Below are positions 35,104 to 44,643 of a stretch of DNA of 64,000 bases, piece after piece (position 1 is the first letter of the stretch; each line of letters starts with the position of its first letter). Below the pieces are notes generated by a model. The model made no database searches. It saw only the letters and a program-made list of their open reading frames with translations, and had not been told where the DNA came from. The stretch comes from AWTP1-13 sp963775835 (GTDB lineage: Bacteria > Pseudomonadota > Alphaproteobacteria > Rhizobiales > Hyphomicrobiaceae): NCBI GenBank assembly GCA_963775835.1, contig CAVZKV010000007.1, positions 82,796-146,795 on the forward strand, written 5' to 3'. The position numbers were made by a program, and so were the translations under genes.

Positions 35104-36424
35104 ATGCGGCTCGGCAGAATTGGTTTTGGCGTCGTGGCGGCAGGCGGTTTGTTTGCGGCACTGGTGGCCTCCGCCGCCCCTGCCGCTCGTAAGGGCTTTG
35201 ACGCCGAGATCGATCGCTACGCGGAGGCGATGCTTAGCAAGGGTCGCAAAATCTTTCGCTATGACACCTTCGGCAGTGAGGCCTTCTGGGGGGATCAGCT
35301 GCAGCTTCATAAGGCGATCGCAGGCGCGAAAAATGGCGGCGTCGGCCCCGGCGTTTCGCCAAAAACGGCGCTTGCCGTTGGTCTCAAGGTGGACGCCGAT
35401 GCGCTGCCGGCGGCTTTGAAAAAGCAGCTGGCCGGGGGCAAGGTGAACCTCGACGATCCCGCAACGACCATCGCCCTCCTCAAGCTCAATGCCGTCGTCG
35501 GGGTGACGGCCTTTCTCAACCGCGACGGCAGCGTCAAGGGCATGGGCATCCAGTGCGCCTTGTGTCACTCCACCGTCGACAACTCTTTTGCCCCTGGGAT
35601 TGGCAAGCGCCTCGACGGCTGGGCCAACCGCGACCTTAACGTTGGTGCAATCGTCGCACTGTCGCCGAGCCTCAAACCCTTTACGGATTTGCTTGGCGTT
35701 GACGTCGACACCGTAAAGACGGTGTTGGCAAGTTGGGGGCCGGGCCGCTTCGACGCCGAACTCGACAAGGATGGCAAGGCCTTGCGTCCCGACGGCAAGC
35801 AGGCCGGCACGCTGATTTCCGCCCGCCTTTGGCCTGGCTGGCGTCAATCTTCACACCTGGACCGGATTCGGATCGGTCCCCTACTGGAACGCCTACGTGG
35901 CGGCGACCGAAATGCACGGGGCCGGTACGTTCTTCGATGCAAGACTCGGCGACAAGGACCAATTCCCGGTCGCCGCGAAAAGTGGATCGTTCAACACCCG
36001 CGGCTCACCGGATCAAACGACATCCAAGCTGGCGGCGCTGCACATCTACCAGCTGTCGATCCCTGCCCCGAAGCCGCGGCCCGGATCGTTCGACCAAGCG
36101 GCGTTCGAACGCGGAAAGACGTTGTTCAACGGCAAAGCCAGGTGTGCGACCTGTCACGTGCCGCCACTTTATACCGAGCCCGGCAACAATCTGCATGCCC
36201 CGAGCGAGATCGGTGTCGACGCCTTCCAAGCCGACCGCTCGCCCACACACATGTATCGTACCGCACCCCTGGCCGGCCTGTGGACCCACCAGACAGGCGG
36301 CTTTTATCACGACGGCCGGTTTGCCACGCTCCTCGACGTCGTCAACCACTATGACGGCCACCTCAATTTGAACCTCAGCGCCGCGGACAAGAAGGACCTG
36401 ATCGAATTCTTGAAGGGCATCTGA
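35104..36424 (+). pseudogene. Exported di-haem cytochrome c (peroxidase/MauG-like), one frameshift
   Basis: Periplasmic cytochrome with a signal peptide (MRLGRIGFGVVAAGGLFAALVASAAPA). The first frame carries haem site CALCH and runs to about 35815; there a run of three T (35816-35818) is one base too long. Removing one gives LIPPAFGLAGVNLHTWTGFGSVPYWNAY, which joins the second frame with haem site CATCH and GFYHDGRFATLLDVVNHYD. The recovered protein is about 440 residues. It follows the ECF sigma gene by 85 bases and may be its target. As written, the second haem would be lost. Confidence 0.78.
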
Positions 36425-36989
36425 CGGCAGTAGCGAGCCCAAATGGCCTCGAGCCGACGCGCAATGGGGGCCCGTGCCGCCACCATCCCATGCCCCTTTG
36501 CCGTTGCCGCAATGCCGGGTTTTGCCCTTGTTGACCGGAGAAGCAGCGTCCGGTCTTGCCGACAGCGTCGTGATGCCGGCTCTGGAGCGCGGTGGGCGGC
36601 ATGTGTCAGGGCCGGGAATGACAGGCTGGTCCGCCATCGAACCTTAACACGACATGACGGGCTGAGCCTATTGCTGCGTCGATGCCGGATGCTGACGAAA
36701 TCAGCCTTGGCCGAGCAACGGCCGAGGCAGCAACCACGGTTGCGGCGGGCGCGATGGCGCGCGCATTTGCGCAGCGCGGCGTGCAACTGCGTGGGGATCG
36801 ACAGATTACGGAGGACCAACATGCCCTCCGAAGCCACGATGCCTCCCACGCGCCTCGAAGAGGGTAAAATTTCATCCCAGCACGCCGCGTGATATTGGGG
36901 TTCAGCCGATCCCGCGGATCGCTCGAAGCTCGCCTTTCGCGGCGCCGCCGCACGCTCGCCTGCTCGCGCGTCCGCGCAAGCCCTGGCGA
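36425..36989. other. No recognisable gene
   Basis: About 560 bases after the di-haem cytochrome. Frames are Arg/Ala-rich; a 61-codon plus frame at 36682 has a smooth Ala/Glu composition but no family, start context or homologue I can recall. Confidence 0.4.
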
Positions 36990-37238
36990 TCATGTCGAGC
37001 CGCCGCCAACTTTGAGCGTTTTCAAAACGTCGACCAGAATGCAGAGGAGGTCGAGCTCGGTCGCCATCCATTTTTCATCGATGCTTGCGTCAAGGCCATT
37101 TACCTTGCGCGCGTCGATGCGAGCCTGCGTCACCCTGATCCGGGCGGTGCAAGCTTCGATCTTTTCCAGTATCTCGGCTCGGCGCCTAACGGTGTCATGT
37201 GACACAGTCGCCCCCAGCCCGCACCCCCGACTCAGCAC
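36990..37238 (-). CDS. Small hypothetical helical protein
   Basis: An 82-codon frame from a GTG at 37238. From about residue 13 it reads HDTVRRRAEILEKIEACTARIRVTQARIDARKVNG and then ELDLLCILVDVLKTLK, two amphipathic helices suited to a coiled coil. The composition is protein-like and unlike neighbouring shadow frames. The first dozen residues are doubtful and an internal start is possible. No family recognised. Confidence 0.45.
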   Translation of the reverse strand: MLSRGCGLGATVSHDTVRRRAEILEKIEACTARIRVTQARIDARKVNGLDASIDEKWMATELDLLCILVDVLKTLKVGGGST

Positions 37239-37571
37239 GACGTCGTAGGCTTAGTTGATATCTCCTAACGTTTCGACAACGTTGTCGGTCATCTTCCATA
37301 CGGTGATGACGGATTGCCCAACGGTCCGCACACCGTGGGCCGCTGCTCAGCGTGCGGCCGTCGGGTTGCCGGAGCAATGGTGGCCGAACAAACCGGCCCA
37401 CGACATCTCCACGTCGGCGTGGTCGCGCCGTGGCTTGCGGCCGCGCCGAAAAGCGCGCCCTGAGGCTGCTTTTCGTTTTGGAACCGCGACTTGCCCCTGC
37501 CGTTTAGCCAAATATCTCCGCGAGCAAAAGCGCGATGCTCTCGCCGCCATCAACCCACACAGGACACCAGC
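37239..37571. other. Upstream region of the DUF892 gene
   Basis: About 330 bases. AT-richer than the surroundings near 37250-37290 (TTAGTTGATATCTCC and AACGTTTCGACAACGTTGTCG), which is a likely promoter zone. CGACAACGTTGTCG is a 14-base perfect palindrome at about 37276-37289 and could be an operator. Confidence 0.45.
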
Positions 37572-38078
37572 ATGGGACTCTTTAGTAAAGACATCGAAAC
37601 CATGGACGACCTCTTCCTGCATACGCTGCAGGACATCTACTACGCTGAAAATAAGATCGTGAAATCGCTGCCTGAGATGATCGAGACGGCGAGCGACGCC
37701 CAGCTCAAGCAAGGCCTTGAGGCGCACCTTGGAGAGACCAAGGGCCACGTCAAGCGTTTGGAGCAGGTTTTCCAGATGCTCGGCCAGAAGCCAAAATCGG
37801 TGAACTGCCCGGCGATCGATGGCATCATCGAGGAAGCCGAAGAGGTGACCGGCGAAGTCGACGACAAGAATGTGCTGGATGCGGCCATTATCGCTGCCGG
37901 CCAGGCCGTCGAACACTATGAGATCACCCGCTATGGCTCTTTGATCGCCTGGGCCAAGCAGCTTGGCCGCAACGATGCGGCCCGTTTGCTGGAGCAAACC
38001 TTGGGCGAGGAAAAGGCTGCCGATAAGAAGTTGACCGGCATCGCCGAGCGCAAGGTCAATCTGAAAGCCGTCGGCTAA
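37572..38078 (+). CDS. DUF892 (YciE/YciF) ferritin-like protein
   Basis: Four-helix ferritin-like protein of 168 residues, cytoplasmic, stress-associated. The start is at 37572 (MGLFSKDIETMDDLFLHTLQDIYYAENKIVKSLPEM), matching the family. Carboxylate/His ligands expected of the di-metal site are in QDIYYAENKI, EAHLGETKGHVKRLEQVF, QAVEHYEITRYGSLIAWA and LEQTLGEEKAADKKL. It is usually induced in stationary or osmotic stress. It stands alone on the plus strand. Confidence 0.93.
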   Translation: MGLFSKDIETMDDLFLHTLQDIYYAENKIVKSLPEMIETASDAQLKQGLEAHLGETKGHVKRLEQVFQMLGQKPKSVNCPAIDGIIEEAEEVTGEVDDKNVLDAAIIAAGQAVEHYEITRYGSLIAWAKQLGRNDAARLLEQTLGEEKAADKKLTGIAERKVNLKAVG

Positions 38079-38485
38079 GCCACACAACGGTGGGCGTGAC
38101 CGCCACCCAGGACCCCTGCGGCGGTCACCGCCATCGAGGCATCCAAACCCTTGACCCAAACCCTTGGGCCAGTGCGCAAGGTCGACACACCGTCCCCGCA
38201 TCCGGTCTGCCGCCGTGCCCACCAGCAACGACCGGATCTGGCTTCGTCAAATCGACGCGCGGGACTTCACCGCAACGGGCGCGCTTGGGCCCTCTCAATC
38301 GCTTTCTTCTTTCGCAGTTTCGCGGAACTTTCCCGGAGCGCGCGGGCAAACCGCTTGCCATTGTTCCAGGCGTTCGTCTGCGCAGGCGCGAACGCGCCGA
38401 TGGCGCGAGCGAAGGTGGAACAACTTAAGTGCCCAATCGTTGCTCCAACTAGTCAGCAATCCTCCTACGGAATGGAGTTTCGATT
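38079..38485. other. Intergenic stretch
   Basis: About 400 bases without a supported gene. A GTGACCGCC / GGCGGTCAC inverted repeat with a 15-base loop lies soon after the DUF892 stop (about 38096-38128) and may end that transcript, though no T-run follows. Confidence 0.45.
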
Positions 38486-39596
38486 ATGCAACGCCACACC
38501 CTGTTAGCCGGCACGGCGATCGCGCTCGTGATGTGCGCCGTGCCTGCCATCGCTCAGCAAAAGGCGGAAGACAAAGCAGGCGCCGCACAAGCGCAGAGCG
38601 AAACCAAGGAGCAAGGTTCGCCACAAAAGGGCACGAGCCAACGGAAGGCCGAACCGAAGAATGAGCAAGGCGCGGCCCAGAGCAACGGCAAGGAGAAGGG
38701 CGCAGCAGAGCAAGGAAAAGGGCGCCCAGAACAAGGAGCAGAGCAAGGAGAAGGGTGCACAAACCCAGGAGAAGGGCGGCAAGGGAACCGCGCAAGCCCC
38801 GACCAAAGAGCAAGACAAGAAGGGCAGTGCACGGACCGCACCCCGGGAAAAGGACGGCAAGGGCACCGCTCAAACTCCGTCGAAGGACAAAGGTTCGGCC
38901 CAAGCTCCCGGCAAGGAGCAGGAAAAGATGGGTTCCGGGCAGGCCCAGTCGAAGGATCGCACCGGCAAGGAGAACGCCCAGAAAGAACCCAAGGACGGCG
39001 GGGCGCAGAAGTCGTCCGAGCGTTCGAGTTCAGGCGAGCGGGTTCAGCTTTCCGAGCAGCAGCGCACCAATGTGCACCAGACGCTGCTTAAGGAGAGCAA
39101 TCTCAATCGTGCCACGAACGTTAATATTTCAATCTCGGTCGGGACACGCATCCCACGCTCGGTCCGATTGGCCGTGCTCCCCGCTACCATTATTTCGGTC
39201 GTTCCCGCCTACCGGAGCTATCAATACGTCGTCGTCAATGACCAGATTTGCATCGTCGATCCGAACTCCTATGAGATCGTCGAGATCATTGCGGCGCCCG
39301 GACAGACAGCCCGTGTCGATAGCCGCGGCGGCCAAAGCGCACTGGTGCTGACGGAGGAAGAAAAGGCAATCGTGCTACGCTCGATTGACATGGATCGTAG
39401 CTCGACGCTCGGGTTGGGGACATTGACCGAGGGGTCGTCCGTTCCGCGCGGAGCCAACGTTCAGGTCTTCTCCGACAAGCTGGTCCAGCAGGTTCCAAAG
39501 CTTAAGGGCCACAAATTCTTCGCCGCGGAAAACCGCGTCGCCATCGTTGATACGCAAGGCGACAAGGTGCAACTCGTACTGGAAGGCAAACAGTAA
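38486..39596 (+). pseudogene. DUF1236 secreted protein with Lys/Glu/Gln-rich repeats, frameshifted
   Basis: The ATG at 38486 gives a signal peptide (RHTLLAGTAIALVMCAVPAIAQ) and the start of a low-complexity region (KEQGSPQKG). Around 38705, inside the repeats, the frame shifts by one; the continuation reads SKEKGAQ, EKGGKGTAQAPTKEQ and similar units, then two DUF1236 modules (VNISISVGTRIPRSVRL with YVVVNDQICIVDP, and SVPRGANVQVF with FFAAENRVAIVDTQGDKV). The recovered protein is about 369 residues. DUF1236 is frequent in Rhizobiales; role unknown. A strong terminator follows. Confidence 0.75.
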
Positions 39597-39614
39597 TTGC
39601 GGCACATGCAGCGG

Positions 39615-39646
39615 GCGCCGGACACTTTTGTCCGGCGCTTCTGCTT
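39615..39646 (+). terminator. Rho-independent terminator after the DUF1236 gene
   Basis: Perfect ten-base arms GCGCCGGACA and TGTCCGGCGC around a four-base loop CTTT, then TTCTGCTT. It lies 18 bases past the DUF1236 stop. Confidence 0.75.
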
Positions 39647-39765
39647 ATGACCGGCAGCAAGCGGTGCGCTTGCATCGGGTTGGTCGGACACCGGCGAAGA
39701 CACGTTGGCGTTAACCTTGAGGACCCCGGCGCGAGCGGTAAGCCGTGCGGTAAAGGCTTGCGAAA

Positions 39766-40266
39766 ATGCTCTCCCCACCTCTCGGCCGAGCGGCGCGCTC
39801 AGTGTTGATCCTGCTGCTGACGACCGCCGGCGCCGGAGCGGACGATTGGCACACCTATAGCAACGCGCGCTACGGTTTCAGCCTCCAATATCCAAGCAAT
39901 GTCTTTGCCATGGAGCGTACGGCCGAAGCCGGCGATGGACAGCTGTTCGTTGCTAAAAACGGCGATGCGCGCCTGCTCGTCGGCACGCTCAGCAACGATG
40001 CGAACTTTACGCCGACGACCTACCAGAGCTACGTCGCGCGCAATTCCTACGCTGACTATCGGATTAGCTACCACCGCCTCGGCGGCAGCTGGTTTGCCCT
40101 GTCGGGCGAAGGAAACGGTAAGATCTTCTACGAAAAGGCGATGTTCAGTTGCGGCGGTCAACGCATTAACAGTTTCGCCATGATCTATCGATCGGAGCAA
40201 CGCCACATCTTTGACCGCATTGTCGAGCGCATCGAGGACACCTTTCGTCCCGGTCCGAAGTGCTGA
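39766..40266 (+). CDS. Secreted hypothetical protein (166 aa)
   Basis: Signal peptide (RAARSVLILLLTTAGAGA) then a compact domain beginning DDWHTYSNARYGFSLQYPSNVFAMERTAEAGDGQLFVAKNGDARLLVG, and later ISYHRLGGSWFALSGEGNGKIFYEKAMFSCGG with FAMIYRSEQRHIFDRIVERI. The pattern YGFSLQYPS is common in periplasmic proteins related to the PsbP/DUF-type beta-sandwich group. No enzyme motif. I recall similar rhizobial hypotheticals. The start at 39766 is preceded by no strong ribosome site. Confidence 0.7.
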   Translation: MLSPPLGRAARSVLILLLTTAGAGADDWHTYSNARYGFSLQYPSNVFAMERTAEAGDGQLFVAKNGDARLLVGTLSNDANFTPTTYQSYVARNSYADYRISYHRLGGSWFALSGEGNGKIFYEKAMFSCGGQRINSFAMIYRSEQRHIFDRIVERIEDTFRPGPKC

Positions 40267-40403
40267 TCGGTGGGGCTGCTAGCTAACACGTAACACCGTC
40301 GAGCCAAGACGACGGCGCCGATCGATCCCCGGGTGCCAAATCCCTTGTCGGCGGCTCGCCCTTGGCTGTCGCTCTGGCGCGAGCGGCAGCAATTCCCCAT
40401 CGA

Positions 40404-41729
40404 TCATTCATGGCGCCCCATCGCCGAGTGATGCTTGGTGTCACGCATTGTCAGATAGACCACCAGCGAGGTGGCGATAACGGCCGTCAGGTAGTAATAA
40501 AACCAAGTTTCATGACCAATCGACTTGAACCACAGGGCGATGGACTCGGCGGTGCCGCCGAAGATCGAAACCGTGAGCGCGTAGGGCAACCCCACACCCG
40601 TTGCCCGCACCTTGGTCGGAAACAGCTCGGCTTTTACCACCGCATTGATCGAGGTATAGCCCGCGACGATGAGCCATGCGGCTGCAATCAGCAAGAACGC
40701 GACGAGGGCACTCTTGGTCCCCTGCAGCGCGTAGAGGAGCGGCACCGTGAACAGGGTGCCGGTCACGCCAAACCAAATCAACAGGGTTTTGCGGCCGATC
40801 TTGTCCGATAGCGCTCCATAGACAGGCTGCAAAAAAAGCGCAAACACCAGCGAGGCTCCGGTCACCAGGGTGGTTTGCCCATCGCTGAGCCCGACCGAGA
40901 GCTTCAAAAACTTCTGCATATAGGTGGTATAGGTATAAAAGGCGGTTGTGCCGCCCATGGTCAGGCCCACAACCAGCGTCACCTCGCGCGGATAGTTGAG
41001 TAGAGCCTTCAGGGAGCTCTCGCGTCGCACCACCTTTTTGGCGGCGATAAAGTCCTCGGTTTCATGCAGATTGCGGCGCATGATCAAGGCTATGATGGCG
41101 AGCAGCGCGCCGATCACGAACGGGATGCGCCAACCCCAGGCCCGCAGCTGGTCGGCGCTGAGAAAGACCTGCTGCAGCAACAGCAATACGACAATCGCCG
41201 CGAGCTGGCCGCCGATCAACGTCACGTACTGGAAGCTCGAGTAAAACCCGCGATGCTTCTCGTCGGCGACCTCGGTCAGGTACGTTGCACTGGTGCCGTA
41301 TTCCCCGCCCAGGCTCAATCCCTGGACGACACGCGCCAAGCCCAGCAGCGCAGGCGCCGCAACGCCGATGCTGGCATAGGTGGGGGTCACGGCAATCATC
41401 AGGGAGCCGAAGCACATCAAGAGCACCGACAGCATGAGGGCATTGCGGCGCCCGTAGTGGTCGGCGAGATGGCCGAAGAGCCAGCCCCCAATCGGTCGCA
41501 CGATAAAGCCGATGGCAAAAAGGACGGCAGCGTTCAGCTGCTGCACCACCGGGTCTTCCCCCGGGAAGAACGAGCTCGCGAAATAAAGCGCAAAGGCGGC
41601 ATAGGCATAAAAGTCATACCATTCCACGAGGTTGCCAACCGAGCCGATGAAGATCGCCTTCAGGCGACGCTGCAGATCGTGAACTTGGTCGAGGTGATCG
41701 TCGCCGCGCGTGGTCGATGTCGTGGCCAT
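40404..41729 (-). CDS. MFS transporter, metabolite:H+ symporter (MHS) family
   Basis: Twelve-span secondary transporter of 441 residues. The MHS marks are IFIGSVGNLVEWYDFYAYAAFALYFA in helix 1, the loop GHLADHYGRRNALMLSVLLM (motif A, GxLaDrxGRR) and QGLSLGGEYGTSATYLTEVADEKHRGFYSSFQY. Relatives carry dicarboxylates, alpha-ketoglutarate, shikimate or proline/betaine with protons. No enzyme gene is adjacent on its strand, so the substrate is not indicated. The start is the ATG at 41729. Confidence 0.93.
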   Translation of the reverse strand: MATTSTTRGDDHLDQVHDLQRRLKAIFIGSVGNLVEWYDFYAYAAFALYFASSFFPGEDPVVQQLNAAVLFAIGFIVRPIGGWLFGHLADHYGRRNALMLSVLLMCFGSLMIAVTPTYASIGVAAPALLGLARVVQGLSLGGEYGTSATYLTEVADEKHRGFYSSFQYVTLIGGQLAAIVVLLLLQQVFLSADQLRAWGWRIPFVIGALLAIIALIMRRNLHETEDFIAAKKVVRRESSLKALLNYPREVTLVVGLTMGGTTAFYTYTTYMQKFLKLSVGLSDGQTTLVTGASLVFALFLQPVYGALSDKIGRKTLLIWFGVTGTLFTVPLLYALQGTKSALVAFLLIAAAWLIVAGYTSINAVVKAELFPTKVRATGVGLPYALTVSIFGGTAESIALWFKSIGHETWFYYYLTAVIATSLVVYLTMRDTKHHSAMGRHE

Positions 41730-42186
41730 CTGTTAGACTTCCCAGCCGATGCGAAAGGGGATGTGGCAAGCTGACAACGCCTTCGAAGCGTGAGCGTTTC
41801 AGGCTTGCGGGCGGCGGCACGCGCCGGCGGCGCCGGGACACCTAGTCGAGAACCAAAGGCAGGGCTCGCGCAATGAGACGCGATGTCGTCTCGCGCTTGC
41901 GGCGCGCCGGGGGGGACGCTGGGCGCGCGGCGACAAGCCTCGATGCCTGTCCCGGAACCGGGCTTTGCGGTCGACGTTGCCTTTACGGTAGGTCCAGATC
42001 GAGCATCGCCTGCCGGCCCTAGCAAATCCTCTCGAGCCTGGACGGGGTCGATCTTTTTTGCGCGGGCGCCAGGCCTCGCCGTCAGGTCACGGTCGCCCTT
42101 TGGTCGTGTCGGAGACGCGACGGCAAACCTGCCCGGCCGAGCCCCGCGCGGGGCGCGAAGGGGCCGGACGCCCGCGGAGTTTGTGC
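41730..42186. other. Divergent intergenic region
   Basis: About 460 bases between the MFS gene and the hydrolase/hydroxylase operon. Likely holds both promoters; nothing in it is strong enough to mark. Open frames are shadow-like. Confidence 0.45.
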
Positions 42187-43182
42187 ATGGCTGGTATTCG
42201 AGGCGTGCTGGGGCTTCTTCTTGCGCTCACGACGACCCTGCGACCGGCAGGCGCCGATCCGCTGCTCGCCGACTTCGACTACCCGCACCCGGTTCAACAC
42301 TACGACTTCCAATCCCAGGGCCAGTCGCTGACCATGGCCTTCATGGATGTGCGGCCCCAGCAGCCAAACGGTCGGACCATCGTCCTGTTGCATGGCAAGA
42401 ATTTCTGCGCCGCCACCTGGGAGGCCAGCATTGGACCGCTGCGCGAGGAGGGCTATCGCGTCGTCGTTCCCGATCAAATTGGTTTTTGCAAATCCAGCAA
42501 GCCGCAAGCCTATCAGTTCAGCCTGCATCAGCTGGCCGCAAATACCCACGCCCTCCTCGCCAGCATTGGCGTCGAGCGGCCGATCGTGCTGGGGCATTCG
42601 ATGGGTGGCATGCTGGCCTTTCGCTATGCGTTGATGTACCCGCGGGACATGACGGGCTTGATCGTGGTCAACCCGATCGGGCTCGAAGATTGGAAAGCCA
42701 AGGGCGTACCGCTCGTCGGCGTGGATCAGCTCTATGAGCGGGAGCGCAAGACCTCCTTTGAGAGTATCAAACGCTACCAGGAGACCACCTACTATGCCGG
42801 CACCTGGAAGCCGGCCTACGACCGCTGGGTGCAGATGCTAGCCGGCATGTATGCCGGCGATGCCGGCAAGCTCGTTGCTTGGAGCCAGGCCCTGACGTCG
42901 GACATGATTATGAGCCAACCCGTCGTCTATGAATTCGACCGCATTGCGGTGCCGACCACACTGCTGATCGGCCAGCAGGACACCACGGCGATCGGCAAGG
43001 ATCGTGCGCCGGCCGAGACGGCAAGCGCACTTGGCAACTATCCCGAGCTGGGGCAGCTGGCCCAGCAGCGGATCAAGGGGTCCGTGCTCCTCACTTTTCC
43101 AGAGCTTGGCCACTCGCCGCAGGTGCAAGACCCGGTGCAGTTCAACAAGGCCTTGCTGCAACAGCTCGCTCGCTTCCGGTGA
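42187..43182 (+). CDS. Exported alpha/beta hydrolase
   Basis: Periplasmic hydrolase of 331 residues with a signal peptide (IRGVLGLLLALTTTLRPAGA). The fold marks are IVLLHGKNFCAATW (oxyanion), VVVPDQIGFCKSSKP and the nucleophile elbow GHSMGG; a C-terminal ELGHSPQVQDP provides His, and LIGQQDTTAIG the Asp. It is the first gene of a run that continues with cytochrome c, [2Fe-2S] and molybdopterin subunits 105 bases downstream. It could release the substrate of that enzyme from an ester, which is inference. Confidence 0.86.
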   Translation: MAGIRGVLGLLLALTTTLRPAGADPLLADFDYPHPVQHYDFQSQGQSLTMAFMDVRPQQPNGRTIVLLHGKNFCAATWEASIGPLREEGYRVVVPDQIGFCKSSKPQAYQFSLHQLAANTHALLASIGVERPIVLGHSMGGMLAFRYALMYPRDMTGLIVVNPIGLEDWKAKGVPLVGVDQLYERERKTSFESIKRYQETTYYAGTWKPAYDRWVQMLAGMYAGDAGKLVAWSQALTSDMIMSQPVVYEFDRIAVPTTLLIGQQDTTAIGKDRAPAETASALGNYPELGQLAQQRIKGSVLLTFPELGHSPQVQDPVQFNKALLQQLARFR

Positions 43183-43287
43183 GGCGGGCGCCGCCCCAGC
43201 CCGGTTGGGAACAAGCGGGCAGCTTGATCGTTGTGGTGGCGTTGATGGTGGCAGCCCCTTGGTGGGGCCCTTGCGTGCGAGTCGAGA

Positions 43288-44598
43288 ATGCGGCTGAGGC
43301 GCGCGCTATTGGGGGTTCTCAGCGTCGTCCTGCTCGGGGCTGTCGGCTTTATCATTTTCAGCCGACAACCAGCCTTACCGGCGATGCAACCGCCGTCGGC
43401 TGCCGGCTTCGATCGGGCCCTCGTCGCCAAAGGGGCCGAGCTTGCCCTGATCGGCAATTGCAACGTCTGCCATACCAAACAGGATGGAGCCCCCTATGCG
43501 GGGGGCCGGCCGCTCAAGACGCCGTTCGGCACGATTTATGCCACCAACATCACACCCGATGCCGATACGGGCATAGGGTCTTGGTCGGAGACGGCCTTCT
43601 TGCGGGCCATGCGCGAGGGCGTGCGGCGCGACGGCGCGCATCTCTATCCGGCCTTTCCCTACGATCATTTCACCAAGGCAACGGTCGGCGACCTGCGCGC
43701 GCTCTACGCCTTCCTGATGACACGCGAACCGGTGCGGGCCGAAACACCCAACAACGCGCTACCCTTTCCCTGGTCTGAGCGGGCCTTGATCGCGGGCTGG
43801 AAACTTCTCTATTTCAAAGCCGGTGAGCTCAAGCCCGATCCGACCCTCAGCGCCGAACTCAACCGCGGCGCCTACTTGGTGGAAGGTCTCGCCCATTGCG
43901 GGGCCTGTCACACTCCGCGCAATCGGTTGGGCGCGGAAGCGAACGATCGTTACCTCGGCGGCGGGGAAATCGATGGCTGGCACGCCCCGGCCCTGAACGC
44001 GGCCTCACCGGCGCCGGTGCCGTGGACAAGTGAGCAGCTCTTTCGCTACCTGCGCAACGGCTTTGTGCCGCCACACGGCGTCGCCGCCGGCCCCATGCAG
44101 CCCGTGGCCGACAACTTGGGCACGGTCACCGAGCACGATGTGAAAGCCATCGCCGCTTACATTGGCGCCATGCTTGGTCCGGCCACGGCCAGTCGGCGGC
44201 ACGCAGCGGGCACCTCAAAGGCGCAAGCCACGCCACGACCGCCATCGCCCGATACAGCTGCTCCAGGCAGCGCCGATGGTGCGGTCATTTACGCGGGAGC
44301 TTGCGCGCTCTGTCACGAGCCGACCGGGCAGGCGTTCTCCGCCCATGGTATTCCCATGACGTCCAGCAAGGTGGTGGCAATGCCGGACGCACGCAATCTC
44401 ACCCACGTCATTCTCGAGGGCATCGACCCGCCCAAGGCCTCTCCCGCCGCCCTGATGCCAGGGTTCAGTGCGGCGTTTACCGACCGTCAAATCGCCGCGC
44501 TCATGGCTTACCTGCGCAGCACCTTCAGCGACCAACCGGCGTGGAGCGGGCTCGAGGACACGGTGCGTGAGGCGCGGCAGTCGGCTCGGGAGCCTTGA
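43288..44598 (+). CDS. Membrane-anchored tri-haem cytochrome c subunit
   Basis: A 436-residue cytochrome with an N-terminal membrane helix (LLGVLSVVLLGAVGFIIF) and three CxxCH sites: CNVCH, CGACH and CALCH. The order and spacing match the cytochrome subunit of alcohol/aldehyde dehydrogenases and of periplasmic molybdenum hydroxylases such as nicotinate dehydrogenase. A Pro/Ala-rich linker separates domains two and three. It precedes the [2Fe-2S] gene by 45 bases, so it is probably the electron outlet of that enzyme to the respiratory chain. Confidence 0.9.
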   Translation: MRLRRALLGVLSVVLLGAVGFIIFSRQPALPAMQPPSAAGFDRALVAKGAELALIGNCNVCHTKQDGAPYAGGRPLKTPFGTIYATNITPDADTGIGSWSETAFLRAMREGVRRDGAHLYPAFPYDHFTKATVGDLRALYAFLMTREPVRAETPNNALPFPWSERALIAGWKLLYFKAGELKPDPTLSAELNRGAYLVEGLAHCGACHTPRNRLGAEANDRYLGGGEIDGWHAPALNAASPAPVPWTSEQLFRYLRNGFVPPHGVAAGPMQPVADNLGTVTEHDVKAIAAYIGAMLGPATASRRHAAGTSKAQATPRPPSPDTAAPGSADGAVIYAGACALCHEPTGQAFSAHGIPMTSSKVVAMPDARNLTHVILEGIDPPKASPAALMPGFSAAFTDRQIAALMAYLRSTFSDQPAWSGLEDTVREARQSAREP

Positions 44599-44643
44599 TC
44601 GCGATCGCGACCCTGCTTTTTTTGCGCCTACCCAGGAGGTCCC

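Noticed and set aside
36682..36867. 61-codon plus-strand frame with Ala/Glu-rich product
   Set aside because: No ribosome site, no family and an expected composition for GC-rich random frames.
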